Position numbers and translations under genes: made by a program | Shown: piece by piece, positions 9,042-16,774 of the stretch | Layout: every line of letters begins with the position of its first letter | Numbering within the stretch: position 1 is the first letter of the stretch | Notes under the pieces: model-generated | What the model saw: only the letters and a program-made list of their open reading frames with translations | Database searches by the model: none | What the model was told of the DNA's origin: nothing | Origin: Parahaliea mediterranea | Lineage (GTDB): Bacteria; Pseudomonadota; Gammaproteobacteria; Pseudomonadales; Halieaceae | Length of the DNA stretch: 64,000 nucleotides | Assembly: GCF_003402235.1 (NCBI RefSeq) | Contig: NZ_QEWO01000005.1 | Location: 248,001 to 312,000 of the forward strand | Reading direction: 5' to 3'

Positions 9042-9695
9042 ATGCCAAGCTATCACCCCGACATCGATTTTCTCACCGCCCACGCCGCCGGCAGCCTGCC
9101 GCTGGCCCAGGGTGCCTGCGTTGCCGCCCACCTTAATTACTGCCACGAATGCCGACGCACCGTGAGCGCCCTGCAGGACGTGGGGGCCGCCCTGTTCGAG
9201 CAGGTGGCGCCACAGCCCGTCAGCGAGCAGGTGCTGGACAGGGTGCTGGCGCGGCTCGACGAGGCGCCGCCGTTGCACTTTGCCAATCACCACCCGGCCG
9301 GCGAGAAAACCCCGGCTATACTGCAGCGCCTGATGAGTGGCGATTTTGCCGACCTGGTGTGGAAAAAAGTCACCCGGACGCTGTCCATCTCCTACCTGAA
9401 AACCGGCGACCCCGGCCACGAGTTTGCCCTGTACCACATCCGCGCCGGTGGCCGCATTCCCCTCCACGGCCACCGCGGTGACGAGATCACCCTGGTGTTG
9501 CAGGGCGGTTTTTCCGATGCCGATGGCGATTACCACGCCGGCGACTTCCTGTTCCGCCGGGCCGGTGAAGAGCACGCCCCCACCGCACTGCAGTCGGAAG
9601 ACTGCATCTGCCTTGGCGTGCTGGATGCGCCCCTGCGCTTCAGGGGGTGGGCCTATCGCTGGATGAATCCCTTCCTGCGCCTGCAGCCGGGCTGA
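9042..9695 (+). CDS. chrR: ChrR-type zinc anti-sigma factor with C-terminal cupin domain
   Basis: The 217-residue protein keeps both zinc sites described for Rhodobacter ChrR. The N-terminal anti-sigma domain has His5, His30, Cys34 and Cys37 (AHLNYCHEC). The cupin-like domain has His142, His144, Glu148 and His178 (PLHGHRGDEI and EEHAP). ChrR binds the sigma factor until singlet oxygen or organic peroxides disturb the complex through the C-terminal domain. It is cotranscribed with the sigma gene at a four-base gap. All metal ligands being present, it should be functional. The last codons lie inside a 19-base tandem repeat that continues past the stop. Confidence 0.9.
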   Translation: MPSYHPDIDFLTAHAAGSLPLAQGACVAAHLNYCHECRRTVSALQDVGAALFEQVAPQPVSEQVLDRVLARLDEAPPLHFANHHPAGEKTPAILQRLMSGDFADLVWKKVTRTLSISYLKTGDPGHEFALYHIRAGGRIPLHGHRGDEITLVLQGGFSDADGDYHAGDFLFRRAGEEHAPTALQSEDCICLGVLDAPLRFRGWAYRWMNPFLRLQPG

Positions 9696-9758
9696 GCGCT
9701 AGCGGCCGGGTAGAGCGCCTGCGGCCGAGTAGAGCGCCTGCAGCCGGGTAGAGAGCAT
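9683..9758 (+). repeat. Four tandem 19-bp repeats spanning the chrR stop codon
   Basis: Four adjacent units start at 9683, 9702, 9721 and 9740, each close to GCGGCCGGGTAGAGCGCCT. The first unit contains the last codons and the TGA of chrR; the others lie downstream and have TAG at a similar place. Units 2 and 3 differ by a single base. This looks like local slippage or duplication of a gene end. Confidence 0.85.
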
Positions 9759-10205
9759 TATCGGTTGATAGGCCGTCTTTGAGGTTGGCGAATGGCCCGG
9801 GCCAGTTGGCCCGGCTACCGTTTTTGGCCGGCCTTGCGCCAAACCCGCAAATCTCCTCCAAATGCGTGAGGCGCCCCGGCGCCGTTTCCGCGAGGCTGTT
9901 TCTACGGGTCTACATAGTTGGAATGCAGGGTCATTGTTTGGCCCCGCAGGATGGCTACAGTAGGCGATTCGTCGCGCCCGGGGTTAGGGTGCGCGGCCGC
10001 CCTGTTTAACGCAGCGGGATTCAGACGATGAATGGCGGGCATAGTTACGGCGGTGTGCCGCACTGTGCTAAAGTCGTTCGCCGCTTTTTTCGAGGCCCCG
10101 TATTTTTGGGTTTTCGGGCCGGGCGGTATAGACAAGTAGCTCGCAGAAGTTACAGCAGAAACTATAAACCCACAAGCTTAGACACACAGGTATGGGGTAA
10201 AAAAT
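9759..10205. other. Intergenic region between chrR and pntAA
   Basis: About 450 bases without a supported gene. It holds a weak hairpin at 9797-9814 and AT-richer DNA from about 10080 to 10205 leading to pntAA. Open frames on either strand here have no ribosome site and no recognisable product. I could not identify a convincing sigma-70 promoter with normal spacing, although TATAAA occurs at 10163. Confidence 0.5.
9797..9825 (+). terminator. Possible terminator after the rpoE-chrR operon
   Basis: CCGGGCC (9797-9803), a four-base loop and GGCCCGG (9808-9814) form a perfect 7-bp stem. A run of five T follows at 9821-9825. The T run is six bases away from the stem, which weakens the call. Confidence 0.4.
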
Positions 10206-11348
10206 ATGCGCATCGCAGTACCCAAGGAGACGCATCCGGGGGAGAACCGTGTGCCGGTTATTCCGGAGACGGTCAAAAAACTCGCCCTGCTCGGCGCCGA
10301 GGTCGTTATCGAACCCGGCATGGGGGCAGGCTCCGGATTTTCTGACGAGCAATACATCGAGGCCGGCGCCAGCGTCGAGCCGGATCGCAACAAACTGTTT
10401 GCCGAGGCCCAGGTTCTGCTGCGCCTGCGCAAGCCGACCCTGGACGAGGTTGCCCTCATTCCCTCGGGTTGCATCCACATTTCCTATCTCGATCCGTTCA
10501 ACGAGCACGAACTGGTGCGGGCCCTGCAAATGCAGGGGGTTACCGCCATCAGCATGGAAATGATCCCCCGTACCACCCGCAGCCAGAAAATGGACGCACT
10601 GAGTTCCCAGGCCAACCTGGCGGGCTATGTGACCGTGCTGCTGGCGGCCAACCACCTGCCCAGCATCCTGCCGATGATGATGACCCCGGCGGGTACCCTG
10701 AAGCCGGCCAAGGTGTTTATTCTGGGCGCCGGTGTGGCGGGCCTGCAGGCCATTGCCACCGCCAAGCGCCTTGGCGCCAAGGTCACCGCCTTCGACACCC
10801 GCCCGGTGGTTGCCGAGCAGGTGCAGTCGCTGGGCGCCACCTTCCTGGAGATTGACCTGGGTGATACCGGCGAAACCGCCGGCGGCTATGCCAAGGAGCT
10901 GACCCCGGAGCAAATCGACAGGCAGCGCCAGGCGCAGAAGGAAGTGATCGCCCAGTCCGACGTGGTGATCACCACCGCCCAGGTATTCGGTCGCAAGCCG
11001 CCCGTACTGGTGACCCGCGACATGGTAGAAGGCATGCAGCCCGGCTCCGTGATCGTGGACATGGCCGCCGAAACCGGTGGCAACGTAGAGGGCTCGGTGC
11101 CCGGTGAAACCGTGGAAGTGAACGGCGTGAAAATCATCGGCCAGGCCAACCTGCCGAACAACGTCTGCCGCGACGCCAGCAAGATGTACTCCAGCAACCT
11201 GTTCAACCTGGTGGAAGACGTCTGGGATAAGGAGAGCAAACAGTTCGTGGTCGACTTCGAGCACGACATCCTGCCCGGCTGCATCATCACCCACGGCGGT
11301 GAGGTGACCAACGAAACCATCAAGAACATTCTGGAGGGGGCCAACTGA
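10206..11348 (+). CDS. pntAA: NAD(P) transhydrogenase subunit alpha part 1
   Basis: The 380-residue protein is the NAD(H)-binding domain I of proton-translocating transhydrogenase. It begins MRIAVPKETHPGENRVP, has the Rossmann motif VFILGAGVAGLQAIATAKRLGA followed by FDTRP, and the TAQVFGRKPPVLV block. It is the soluble component that passes hydride from NADH to NADP through PntB, driven by the proton gradient. The short alpha subunit, with its membrane part encoded separately by the next gene, is the split arrangement common in Pseudomonas and alphaproteobacteria. The ATG has GGGG seven to ten bases upstream. pntAB starts one base after its stop. Confidence 0.93.
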   Translation: MRIAVPKETHPGENRVPVIPETVKKLALLGAEVVIEPGMGAGSGFSDEQYIEAGASVEPDRNKLFAEAQVLLRLRKPTLDEVALIPSGCIHISYLDPFNEHELVRALQMQGVTAISMEMIPRTTRSQKMDALSSQANLAGYVTVLLAANHLPSILPMMMTPAGTLKPAKVFILGAGVAGLQAIATAKRLGAKVTAFDTRPVVAEQVQSLGATFLEIDLGDTGETAGGYAKELTPEQIDRQRQAQKEVIAQSDVVITTAQVFGRKPPVLVTRDMVEGMQPGSVIVDMAAETGGNVEGSVPGETVEVNGVKIIGQANLPNNVCRDASKMYSSNLFNLVEDVWDKESKQFVVDFEHDILPGCIITHGGEVTNETIKNILEGAN

Positions 11349-11349
11349 T

Positions 11350-11631
11350 ATGGAAGCCGTATTCCTCACATTTATTCTCATGCTGTCCATCTTTCTGGGC
11401 TTTGAACTCATCAACAAGGTGCCCGCCACCCTGCACACACCACTGATGTCTGGCGCTAACGCGATCTCCGGCATCACCGTGGTGGGCGCCGTGAGCCTGG
11501 CCGGCACCGGCCAGCACGACCTGGCCAACTGGCTGGGCGCCGGCGCCGTGGCCCTGGCCACCATCAACGTGGTGGGCGGTTACCTGGTGACCGACCGCAT
11601 GCTCGCCATGTTCAAGAAGAAGGGGGGCTGA
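11350..11631 (+). CDS. pntAB: NAD(P) transhydrogenase subunit alpha part 2
   Basis: This 93-residue membrane subunit carries three or four hydrophobic helices and the conserved core NKVPATLHTPLMSGANAISGI. It forms part of the proton channel of transhydrogenase with PntB. It sits two bases before pntB and one base after pntAA, so the three genes form one tightly packed operon. Its length is that of the separate PntAB subunit in organisms with a three-subunit enzyme. Confidence 0.93.
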   Translation: MEAVFLTFILMLSIFLGFELINKVPATLHTPLMSGANAISGITVVGAVSLAGTGQHDLANWLGAGAVALATINVVGGYLVTDRMLAMFKKKGG

Positions 11632-11633
11632 TC

Positions 11634-12998
11634 GTGGAAAGTACTCAACTGATTATTCAGCTCGCCTACGTTGTTTCCGCGGCCCTGTTCATCTTCGGCC
11701 TGAAACTGCTCGGCTCCGCCGCCACCGCCCGCAAGGGCAACCTGCTGTCGTCGGTGGGTATGCTGGTGGCCATTGTTGCTGCCCTGCTGGACAAAGGCAT
11801 TGTCGAGTACCAGTGGATCATCGCCGGGGTACTGGTGGGGGGTGCCATCGGTGCCGCCGCAGCGCGCCTGGTGCAGATGACCTCCATGCCGGAAATGGTG
11901 GCCCTGTTCAACGGCTTTGGCGGCATGGCCAGCCTGCTGGTGGGCGCCGCGGCGCTCGGCACCGCCACCAACACCTTCACGTTGGTTACCATCGTCCTGT
12001 CCATCCTGATCGGCGGCCTGACCTTCACCGGCTCGCTGATCGCCTGGGGCAAGCTGAGTGAAACCATCGGCTCCGGCGCGGTTATGTTCCGCGGCCAGCA
12101 GGTCGTCAACAGCCTGATTGTGCTTGCCATCCTGGCCAGCGCGGTCATGTTCTGCCTGCAGCCCGAAAACCCGACCTGGCTGTATGCGGTGATCGGCCTG
12201 TCCCTGCTGTTCGGCATCATGGCGGTCATTCCCATCGGCGGTGCCGACATGCCGGTGGTGATCTCCCTGCTGAACTCCTACTCCGGCCTGGCCGCCTGTG
12301 CCGCCGGTTTTGCGGTCAACAACAACATCCTGATCGTAGCGGGTTCGCTGGTGGGTGCCTCCGGCATCATCCTCACCCAGATCATGTGCAAAGCCATGAA
12401 CCGCTCCCTCTCCAACGTGCTGTTCTCCGGCTTCGGCAGTGTCAGCAGTGAAGAGACCGAGATCGAAGGTGAGATCAAACCCATCTCCGTCGAAGACGCC
12501 TACTACGTACTGGAGGCCGCCTCCAGCGTGGCCATCATCCCCGGTTACGGCATGGCCGTGGCCCAGGCCCAGCACGTAGTGAAAGAGCTGACCGAGCTGC
12601 TGGAGAAAAAGGGCGCGGAAGTGAACTTCGGCATCCACCCCGTGGCCGGCCGCATGCCCGGGCACATGAACGTGCTGCTGGCCGAAGCCGACGTGCCCTA
12701 CGACCAGCTGCTGGAGATGGACGACATCAACCCGCGCATGGAAACCGTGGACGTAGCCATCGTCATCGGCGCCAACGACGTAGTGAACCCCGCCGCGCGC
12801 GAAGTGGAGTCGTCCCCCATCTACGGCATGCCCGTGATCAACGTGGATTCCGCGCGCACCGTGTTCGTGCTCAAGCGCTCCATGGCCTCCGGCTTTGCCG
12901 GGATCGAAAACCCGCTGTTCTACAAAGAGAACACGCGCATGCTGTTCGGCGATGCAAAAGAGTCCATCGGCGGCCTGATTCGCGAACTGGCTGGCTAA
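11634..12998 (+). CDS. pntB: NAD(P) transhydrogenase subunit beta
   Basis: The 454-residue protein has an N-terminal half of about eight membrane helices and a C-terminal NADP(H)-binding domain III with PGYGMAVAQAQH, HPVAGRMPGHMNVLLAEA, GANDVVNPAA and the terminal MLFGDAKE. It converts NADH and NADP to NAD and NADPH using the proton gradient. The start is GTG at 11634, with an AAGGGGGG ribosome site overlapping the end of pntAB. The operon ends here; an integron begins about 115 bases downstream with its integrase reading towards pntB. Confidence 0.94.
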   Translation: MESTQLIIQLAYVVSAALFIFGLKLLGSAATARKGNLLSSVGMLVAIVAALLDKGIVEYQWIIAGVLVGGAIGAAAARLVQMTSMPEMVALFNGFGGMASLLVGAAALGTATNTFTLVTIVLSILIGGLTFTGSLIAWGKLSETIGSGAVMFRGQQVVNSLIVLAILASAVMFCLQPENPTWLYAVIGLSLLFGIMAVIPIGGADMPVVISLLNSYSGLAACAAGFAVNNNILIVAGSLVGASGIILTQIMCKAMNRSLSNVLFSGFGSVSSEETEIEGEIKPISVEDAYYVLEAASSVAIIPGYGMAVAQAQHVVKELTELLEKKGAEVNFGIHPVAGRMPGHMNVLLAEADVPYDQLLEMDDINPRMETVDVAIVIGANDVVNPAAREVESSPIYGMPVINVDSARTVFVLKRSMASGFAGIENPLFYKENTRMLFGDAKESIGGLIRELAG

Positions 12999-13044
12999 CC
13001 TGCCGCCATCGCCCCCGCCCAGGTGGGGGCCATGCCTTGCTTAA

Positions 13045-13064
13045 CGCCGGCCATTGAGCCGGCG
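13045..13064. terminator. Hairpin between pntB and the integron integrase
   Basis: CGCCGGC (13045-13051) and GCCGGCG (13058-13064) form a perfect 7-bp stem with a six-base loop. It lies between two convergent genes and could act on either strand. There is no T run, so it may not be a true terminator. Confidence 0.35.
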
Positions 13065-13112
13065 CTCTCATTTAAGGCTCCGATGGAGACATGCTGCGCT
13101 GGGTCAACCCAC

Positions 13113-14096
13113 TCATCCATCCGCTGGGCTGATTACAACCTGGGGACCTGTCCCGAGGACATGTGTATAGATTTCTGTCGTAGTGACATCGCGGTGCCCC
13201 AGAAGCTTTTGGATGGTTCGAATGTCGTAGCCTTTTTGCAACAGGCGCGTGGCAAAGCTGTGCCGGAAGGTGTGTGTCTTAACTGGCTTGTGAATGCCTG
13301 CCTTTAGCACCGCGGCGCGAAGATGTTTGCGCAGGCCTGTGTGGTGAATATGGTGGCGACGGATCACTCCGGAGCGAGGGTCTGGCGCCAGCCGAGATGA
13401 GGGGAACAGGAACTGCCACCCGGGACTGGTCGCGGCATTGGGATACTTTCGTTCCAGTGCATGAGGTAGATAAACCTCACCAAAACCATCGGCCATGTCC
13501 TGCTGGTGCAGTGCCAGCACTTTCTGAACTTGGGCTTGCAGGCGATCTTGGACTGACGTTGGCAATAGAGTACTTCTATCCTTGTCGCCTTTTCCTTGCC
13601 TGACGATGATTGTTCGCAAGGCAAAATCAATGTCCTTTACTCGCAGATTCAGGCACTCCTGCAGCCTGAGACCACTACCATAGAGCAGCTCCACCATCAG
13701 CAGTGGCGTCCCCGTCATGCAGGACAGGATCTGCTTTACCTCCTCATGCGAGAGTACTGTGGGAAGCTGGCGCGTTGGCTTCGCCCGCTGAAAAGTGAGC
13801 GTCTCGGCCGGCAGGCCGAAGTGCTTCGAATACAGGAACATCAGTGCATTGAGTGCCGTGCGCTGCGTGGAAGGAGACGCATTCGCGGAAACAGCCAGAT
13901 GATTGAGGAACGCTTCAATTTCGGCACTACCGAGATCCCTTGGATGGCGCTTATCGTGAAAATAGATAAATCGCCTTATCCAGTGGAGATAGGTTCGCTC
14001 CGTTGCGTAGGCATAGCCACGGGCACGAATGTCGGCGCGAAGGACATCCATAAAGCGATTTGACCGGGAATTAACGCGGGGCGGAATATTGTCCAT
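13113..14096 (-). CDS. intI: Integron integrase (IntI family tyrosine recombinase)
   Basis: The 327-residue protein aligns throughout with IntI1. It has an N-terminal SAM-like core-binding domain (YATERTYLHWIRRFIYFH) and a catalytic domain with Arg144 (YGSGLR), His275, Arg278 (HTFRHSFATRLL), His301 (LGHRDVTTTEIYTHV) and the nucleophile Tyr310. The IntI-specific insert is present around residues 208-250: LPHALERKYPNA and PDPRSGVIRRHHIH. This insert, absent from XerC/D, binds the extruded attC hairpin. All catalytic residues are intact and the length is normal, so the enzyme is probably active. It reads away from the cassettes, the standard orientation. I found no clear LexA site upstream. Confidence 0.95.
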   Translation of the reverse strand: MDNIPPRVNSRSNRFMDVLRADIRARGYAYATERTYLHWIRRFIYFHDKRHPRDLGSAEIEAFLNHLAVSANASPSTQRTALNALMFLYSKHFGLPAETLTFQRAKPTRQLPTVLSHEEVKQILSCMTGTPLLMVELLYGSGLRLQECLNLRVKDIDFALRTIIVRQGKGDKDRSTLLPTSVQDRLQAQVQKVLALHQQDMADGFGEVYLPHALERKYPNAATSPGWQFLFPSSRLAPDPRSGVIRRHHIHHTGLRKHLRAAVLKAGIHKPVKTHTFRHSFATRLLQKGYDIRTIQKLLGHRDVTTTEIYTHVLGTGPQVVISPADG

Positions 14097-14161
14097 AAAG
14101 TTGTCCCAGACAAGTGCGTCCGAAAGTCTTGTTTTCAGCCGGCCATAAAGGCAAGTTAATG
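14097..14161 (+). other. Probable attI recombination region
   Basis: attI lies between the intI start and the first cassette. The best core-like heptamer is GTTAATG at 14155-14161, just before DNA that differs in composition. It matches GTTRRRY only loosely, so the exact crossover point is uncertain. The intI promoter must also lie within or beyond this stretch. Confidence 0.4.
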
Positions 14162-14375
14162 GCCGTTTTTAATGAGAAAAAGTCGAATGATTTGGGAGGC
14201 TTCATTCACCAGACCGCATATACTGGGAAGCTTGAGCAGACTGTCCCGTTGACAAAGGGCCGCAACTGGCAGTGTTGGCACTGAAAAACTCAGTGAGCCC
14301 TGGTTGGCCGGTTGCGGATATAGGCATGTAAGGCTTGTTGTGCGGCTTGATTTTTGCCAGCCTGAGCAGGAGATA

Positions 14376-14660
14376 ATGAGCAATGTTGATATCAGAATAT
14401 TTCAAATTAAGTGGCTGTTATGGAGCCAGGCCAAGTTTGTCGTTCTTTCGGTGCAGTTTGTGAGTAATGTGCTGAGTTCAAGTCCGCAGTTTTGTTCTTC
14501 TTGGCAGTCGGCAAGAACGGTAGTAACGTCAGCTTTATCGCTGCTGGCTTTTGGTTCGTCCATCGCCATCAGCACCACAAAATTATCCAGCATCTTGCAG
14601 CCATTAGCAGGCTGGGAGGTTACGGCAAGTTCACAGCAGTTGTTGTGGGGCAGTTTTTAA
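14376..14660 (+). CDS. Hypothetical protein in cassette 1 (uncertain)
   Basis: The first cassette (about 14156-14802) has no clear-cut gene. On the plus strand ATG 14376 follows AGGAG by three bases and opens a 94-residue frame rich in Ser, Leu and aromatic residues, with no family I recognise. An overlapping minus-strand frame ending at 14402 runs open for about 100 codons from near 14705. Its inner part (MAMDEPKASSDKADVTT) has a more protein-like composition but lacks a good start. Either strand could be coding, or neither. The 200 bases before 14376 hold a TTGACA at about 14250 but no matching -10. Confidence 0.3.
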   Translation: MSNVDIRIFQIKWLLWSQAKFVVLSVQFVSNVLSSSPQFCSSWQSARTVVTSALSLLAFGSSIAISTTKLSSILQPLAGWEVTASSQQLLWGSF

Positions 14661-14730
14661 CAGGGCAGGTGTTTATGACGGGCACAGCGTTTTTAACCAC
14701 TTCGCATCAGCACCGTGCCACGATTGGCAT

Positions 14731-14808
14731 CCATAACCAGGGCAGGCAGTGGGACCACCAAACCGCCGCTTCGCTTTGGTTTGGCGGCCCCTGCTGCTGG
14801 CGTTATGT
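14731..14808 (+). other. attC site of cassette 1
   Basis: The site runs from CCATAAC (14731-14737) to GTTATGT (14802-14808), 78 bases. A central stem CCAAACC/GGTTTGG is visible, flanked by imperfectly paired GGCAG and CTGCTG arms. It closely resembles the cassette 4 attC in its AGGGCAGGCA, CCGCTTCGC and GGCGTTATGT words. Confidence 0.8.
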
Positions 14809-14822
14809 GTCCGGATTGTCCG

Positions 14823-15200
14823 ATGCTCGATAGAGATGAAGCAGAGAAAATCGCGAGAAAGTGGATTGACGCTTGGAATTCACACGATCTTGACCGCATT
14901 TTTGATCTTTACGAAGATGACTTCACTATGACCTCTCCGTACATCTGCTCTCGAATGAACATAGAATCCGGCGTCTTAAGCGGAAAGAATGAAGTACGCC
15001 CGTACTGGGAGAAGTCATTGATGATGAGACCTCCGCTAGAATTCATGCTTAAGGGTATCTTTTCTGGTGTTTCATCAGTGGTTGTACTGTATGAAAGCAA
15101 TAGAGGGGCCACGGTCTGTGAAACCCTAGAAATTGATAGTAACGGGAAAATTAATTCGGGGTGCTCACAGCATGGCTACTGGTCTTTCGAAGGCACATAA
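14823..15200 (+). CDS. SnoaL/NTF2-like fold protein (cassette 2)
   Basis: The 125-residue product starts MLDRDEAEKIARKWIDAWNSHDLDRIFDLYEDDF, the hallmark opening of small SnoaL-like/NTF2-like proteins: a helix with W..AWN.HD, then a strand with the DF turn. These alpha+beta cone folds may be enzymes or ligand-binding proteins, and the specific role cannot be predicted. An in-frame ATG at 14805 lies inside the preceding attC core and would add six residues; I prefer 14823. The stop lies within the first bases of the following attC (ATAAC), the usual compact cassette layout. The AT-rich codon use differs from the host genes. Confidence 0.72.
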   Translation: MLDRDEAEKIARKWIDAWNSHDLDRIFDLYEDDFTMTSPYICSRMNIESGVLSGKNEVRPYWEKSLMMRPPLEFMLKGIFSGVSSVVVLYESNRGATVCETLEIDSNGKINSGCSQHGYWSFEGT

Positions 15201-15251
15201 CAAGTGTGGGTTACGGACGGCGTACCGCCGCCGCAACCACAGGCGTTAGAG
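15195..15251 (+). other. attC site of cassette 2
   Basis: 57 bases from ACATAAC (15195-15201) to GTTAGAG (15245-15251). The inner arms GTGTGGGTTACGG and CCGCAACCACAG pair, with one unpaired G on the 5' arm, like the extrahelical bases that direct IntI. A short CGGCG/CGCCG tip closes the hairpin. This is the best-formed attC in the array. Confidence 0.85.
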
Positions 15252-15255
15252 CGCA

Positions 15256-15885
15256 ATGAATAATTTCGTGCCAATCGTTGTATGTGCTGATGTAGGATCA
15301 GTTGCGAAAGGAAATTTTGGTTGGTGGGCTTCGACCGGAGATTCCGGTGACCGGCCTTCGACATTATCGCGCTTCATTGCTAACTCACTATCTAAGGGCG
15401 AAGCAGTTGCTGTGGGCTTCGAGTGTCCACTCTTTGTGCCACTGCACGACGACGAAACTCGTCTCACCTCCGCTCGGCCCGGGGAAGGAAGTAGAGCGTG
15501 GAGTGCTGGCGCTGGGTGTGGCGCCTTGGCTACTGGTCTTGTTCAGGTCGCTTGGATACTTTCAGCTATACGTAGGGAGCTTCAGTCAGATGTGCCGGCA
15601 TTTTTGAACTGGGTAGATTTCGTCACGGAGCAAGGCGGCCTATTCATATGGGAGGCATTTGTGTCAGGCGCCTCGAAGGGCTCTAGCCACATTTCAGATG
15701 CTCGCCTCGGTGCACAGGCATTCTACAAATCTTTGCCGAATCCTGAACAGGCCAATGCTGTAACTTGTACCGGGTCTATCTATTCACTGGTGGGTGCTGC
15801 GCTACTAAGATCGGGATGGAATTCTGATACCTCCGTACTTGAACAGGCGTGTCTAGTCGTAAAGGCAGAGGAAAATGCGCTCTAA
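15256..15885 (+). CDS. Hypothetical protein, possible RNase H-like fold (cassette 3)
   Basis: The 209-residue protein has acidic positions at the ends of predicted strands: ADVGS (start of strand 1), GFECPL, FIWEAFVSG and HISDARLGA. This pattern recalls DUF429 and other RNase H-fold predicted nucleases, but I do not recognise a specific family. It begins five bases after the attC core and ends in the next attC, filling its cassette. No signal peptide or membrane segment. It is soluble, and its base composition is intermediate between host and other cassettes. Function is unknown. Confidence 0.65.
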   Translation: MNNFVPIVVCADVGSVAKGNFGWWASTGDSGDRPSTLSRFIANSLSKGEAVAVGFECPLFVPLHDDETRLTSARPGEGSRAWSAGAGCGALATGLVQVAWILSAIRRELQSDVPAFLNWVDFVTEQGGLFIWEAFVSGASKGSSHISDARLGAQAFYKSLPNPEQANAVTCTGSIYSLVGAALLRSGWNSDTSVLEQACLVVKAEENAL

Positions 15886-15960
15886 CAAGCAGCGGCACAT
15901 CGCCGCCTTCGGCGGCTGGACTAGGCACTTCGTGCCTCGCCTGTGCGCTGGGCGTTATGG
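15881..15960 (+). other. attC site of cassette 3 with two stable TTCG hairpins
   Basis: 80 bases from CTCTAAC (15881-15887) to GTTATGG (15954-15960). Instead of one variable tip, the interior holds two separate perfect hairpins, GCCGCC-TTCG-GGCGGC and AGGCAC-TTCG-TGCCT. Outer arms CAGCG and CGCTG pair less regularly. Confidence 0.75.
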
Positions 15961-15973
15961 TGCCTAGCAAAGT

Positions 15974-16663
15974 ATGAGCCAAGTACTATCACACCAATAC
16001 GGGAGGCATGGTTCTACTGTATTAAATGAAATATTTGCCTTGCAACAAATTCCACATCAAGGACAGGAACCAAGAAAGGCTCAAGTAGTTTTCTTTGGGC
16101 TTGACGCAAACTACTCGCCTGAAATATCAAAGTATCCAGATTTCATGGCAAAGATTTCCGAATATCATGAGGATGGTGTGGGATTCTGGAAAAAATATGG
16201 GGTTCATCACCCCTTTTTGTTGGATTCATACCCGTTAAAGAAGAACACTGGCGGTGTTCCGTACCATAGAAAATTCACATGGCTAGGCTTAGATAAAGCC
16301 TACGCAGAAAAAGTAACTTTCATCGAAATACTGCCGTTTCCAACTACCGGGCGAACTATTCCTTCAAAGTTTTGGTCTCTGTTCGATTTGGATCATGCCA
16401 AGAATATAGATTCACTCATTCTATCTGGAGAGAGCCGACTTGTTATTCTCTCAAAGTCTCTGTTTAGCGAGTATATGCAGGAGGCAAGGAGAAAGCATAA
16501 CGTGTTCACTTGGCTACCGACTGAGTTTTGCCTGGGAGAGATGAAACGTATCGGTAAAACCCTTATATACGGAGCGCCGCACTTCTCCAGCACAAACTAC
16601 AAAAAATCAGTGTTTGAGTCATTGGGCACTGAAGTTCGGAAGTTCTGTGAAAATGCACCATAA
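15974..16663 (+). CDS. Uracil-DNA-glycosylase-superfamily-like protein (cassette 4)
   Basis: The 229-residue protein has an arrangement like the UDG superfamily. There is an N-terminal strand and loop VVFFGLDANYSPEI, comparable to the family's first motif. A second strand is followed by a Pro-rich loop (FIEILPFPTTG), then a strand before the helix SLFSEYM. Near the C-terminus YGAPHFSS sits where UDGs have their His-containing HPSP/HPS motif. It may excise damaged bases or be a diverged, non-enzymatic relative. The ATG lies 14 bases after the attC core and the stop is inside the next attC. DNA is AT-rich compared with neighbours outside the integron. Confidence 0.6.
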   Translation: MSQVLSHQYGRHGSTVLNEIFALQQIPHQGQEPRKAQVVFFGLDANYSPEISKYPDFMAKISEYHEDGVGFWKKYGVHHPFLLDSYPLKKNTGGVPYHRKFTWLGLDKAYAEKVTFIEILPFPTTGRTIPSKFWSLFDLDHAKNIDSLILSGESRLVILSKSLFSEYMQEARRKHNVFTWLPTEFCLGEMKRIGKTLIYGAPHFSSTNYKKSVFESLGTEVRKFCENAP

Positions 16664-16750
16664 CAAGGGCAGGCAATACGCCCCTTCGGGGCCGGACACT
16701 CAACCAGCCGCTTCGCGTCTGGTTGGGCGCCGTTGCTGCCGGCGTTATGT
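16658..16750 (+). other. attC site of cassette 4
   Basis: 93 bases from CCATAAC (16658-16664) to GTTATGT (16744-16750). Internal hairpins GGCCCC/GGGGCC around TTCG and CAACCAG/CTGGTTG around CCGCTTCGCGT are visible. Ends and several inner words are shared with the cassette 1 attC. Confidence 0.82.
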
Positions 16751-16774
16751 GCCGCCAATACAAGGAATCGCACT

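Noticed and set aside
9683-9758. A CRISPR array
   Set aside because: The 19-base units are directly adjacent with no spacers and no cas genes are nearby.
9640-10009. Short frames on both strands between chrR and pntAA
   Set aside because: They cross the tandem repeat or hairpin, lack ribosome sites and resemble no protein family.
13023-13307. A 94-codon plus-strand frame overlapping the 3' end of intI
   Set aside because: It is antisense to the conserved catalytic end of the integrase and has no ribosome site.
14097-14160. A LexA (SOS) site controlling intI
   Set aside because: No CTGT-N8-ACAG-like sequence is visible in the intI upstream region.
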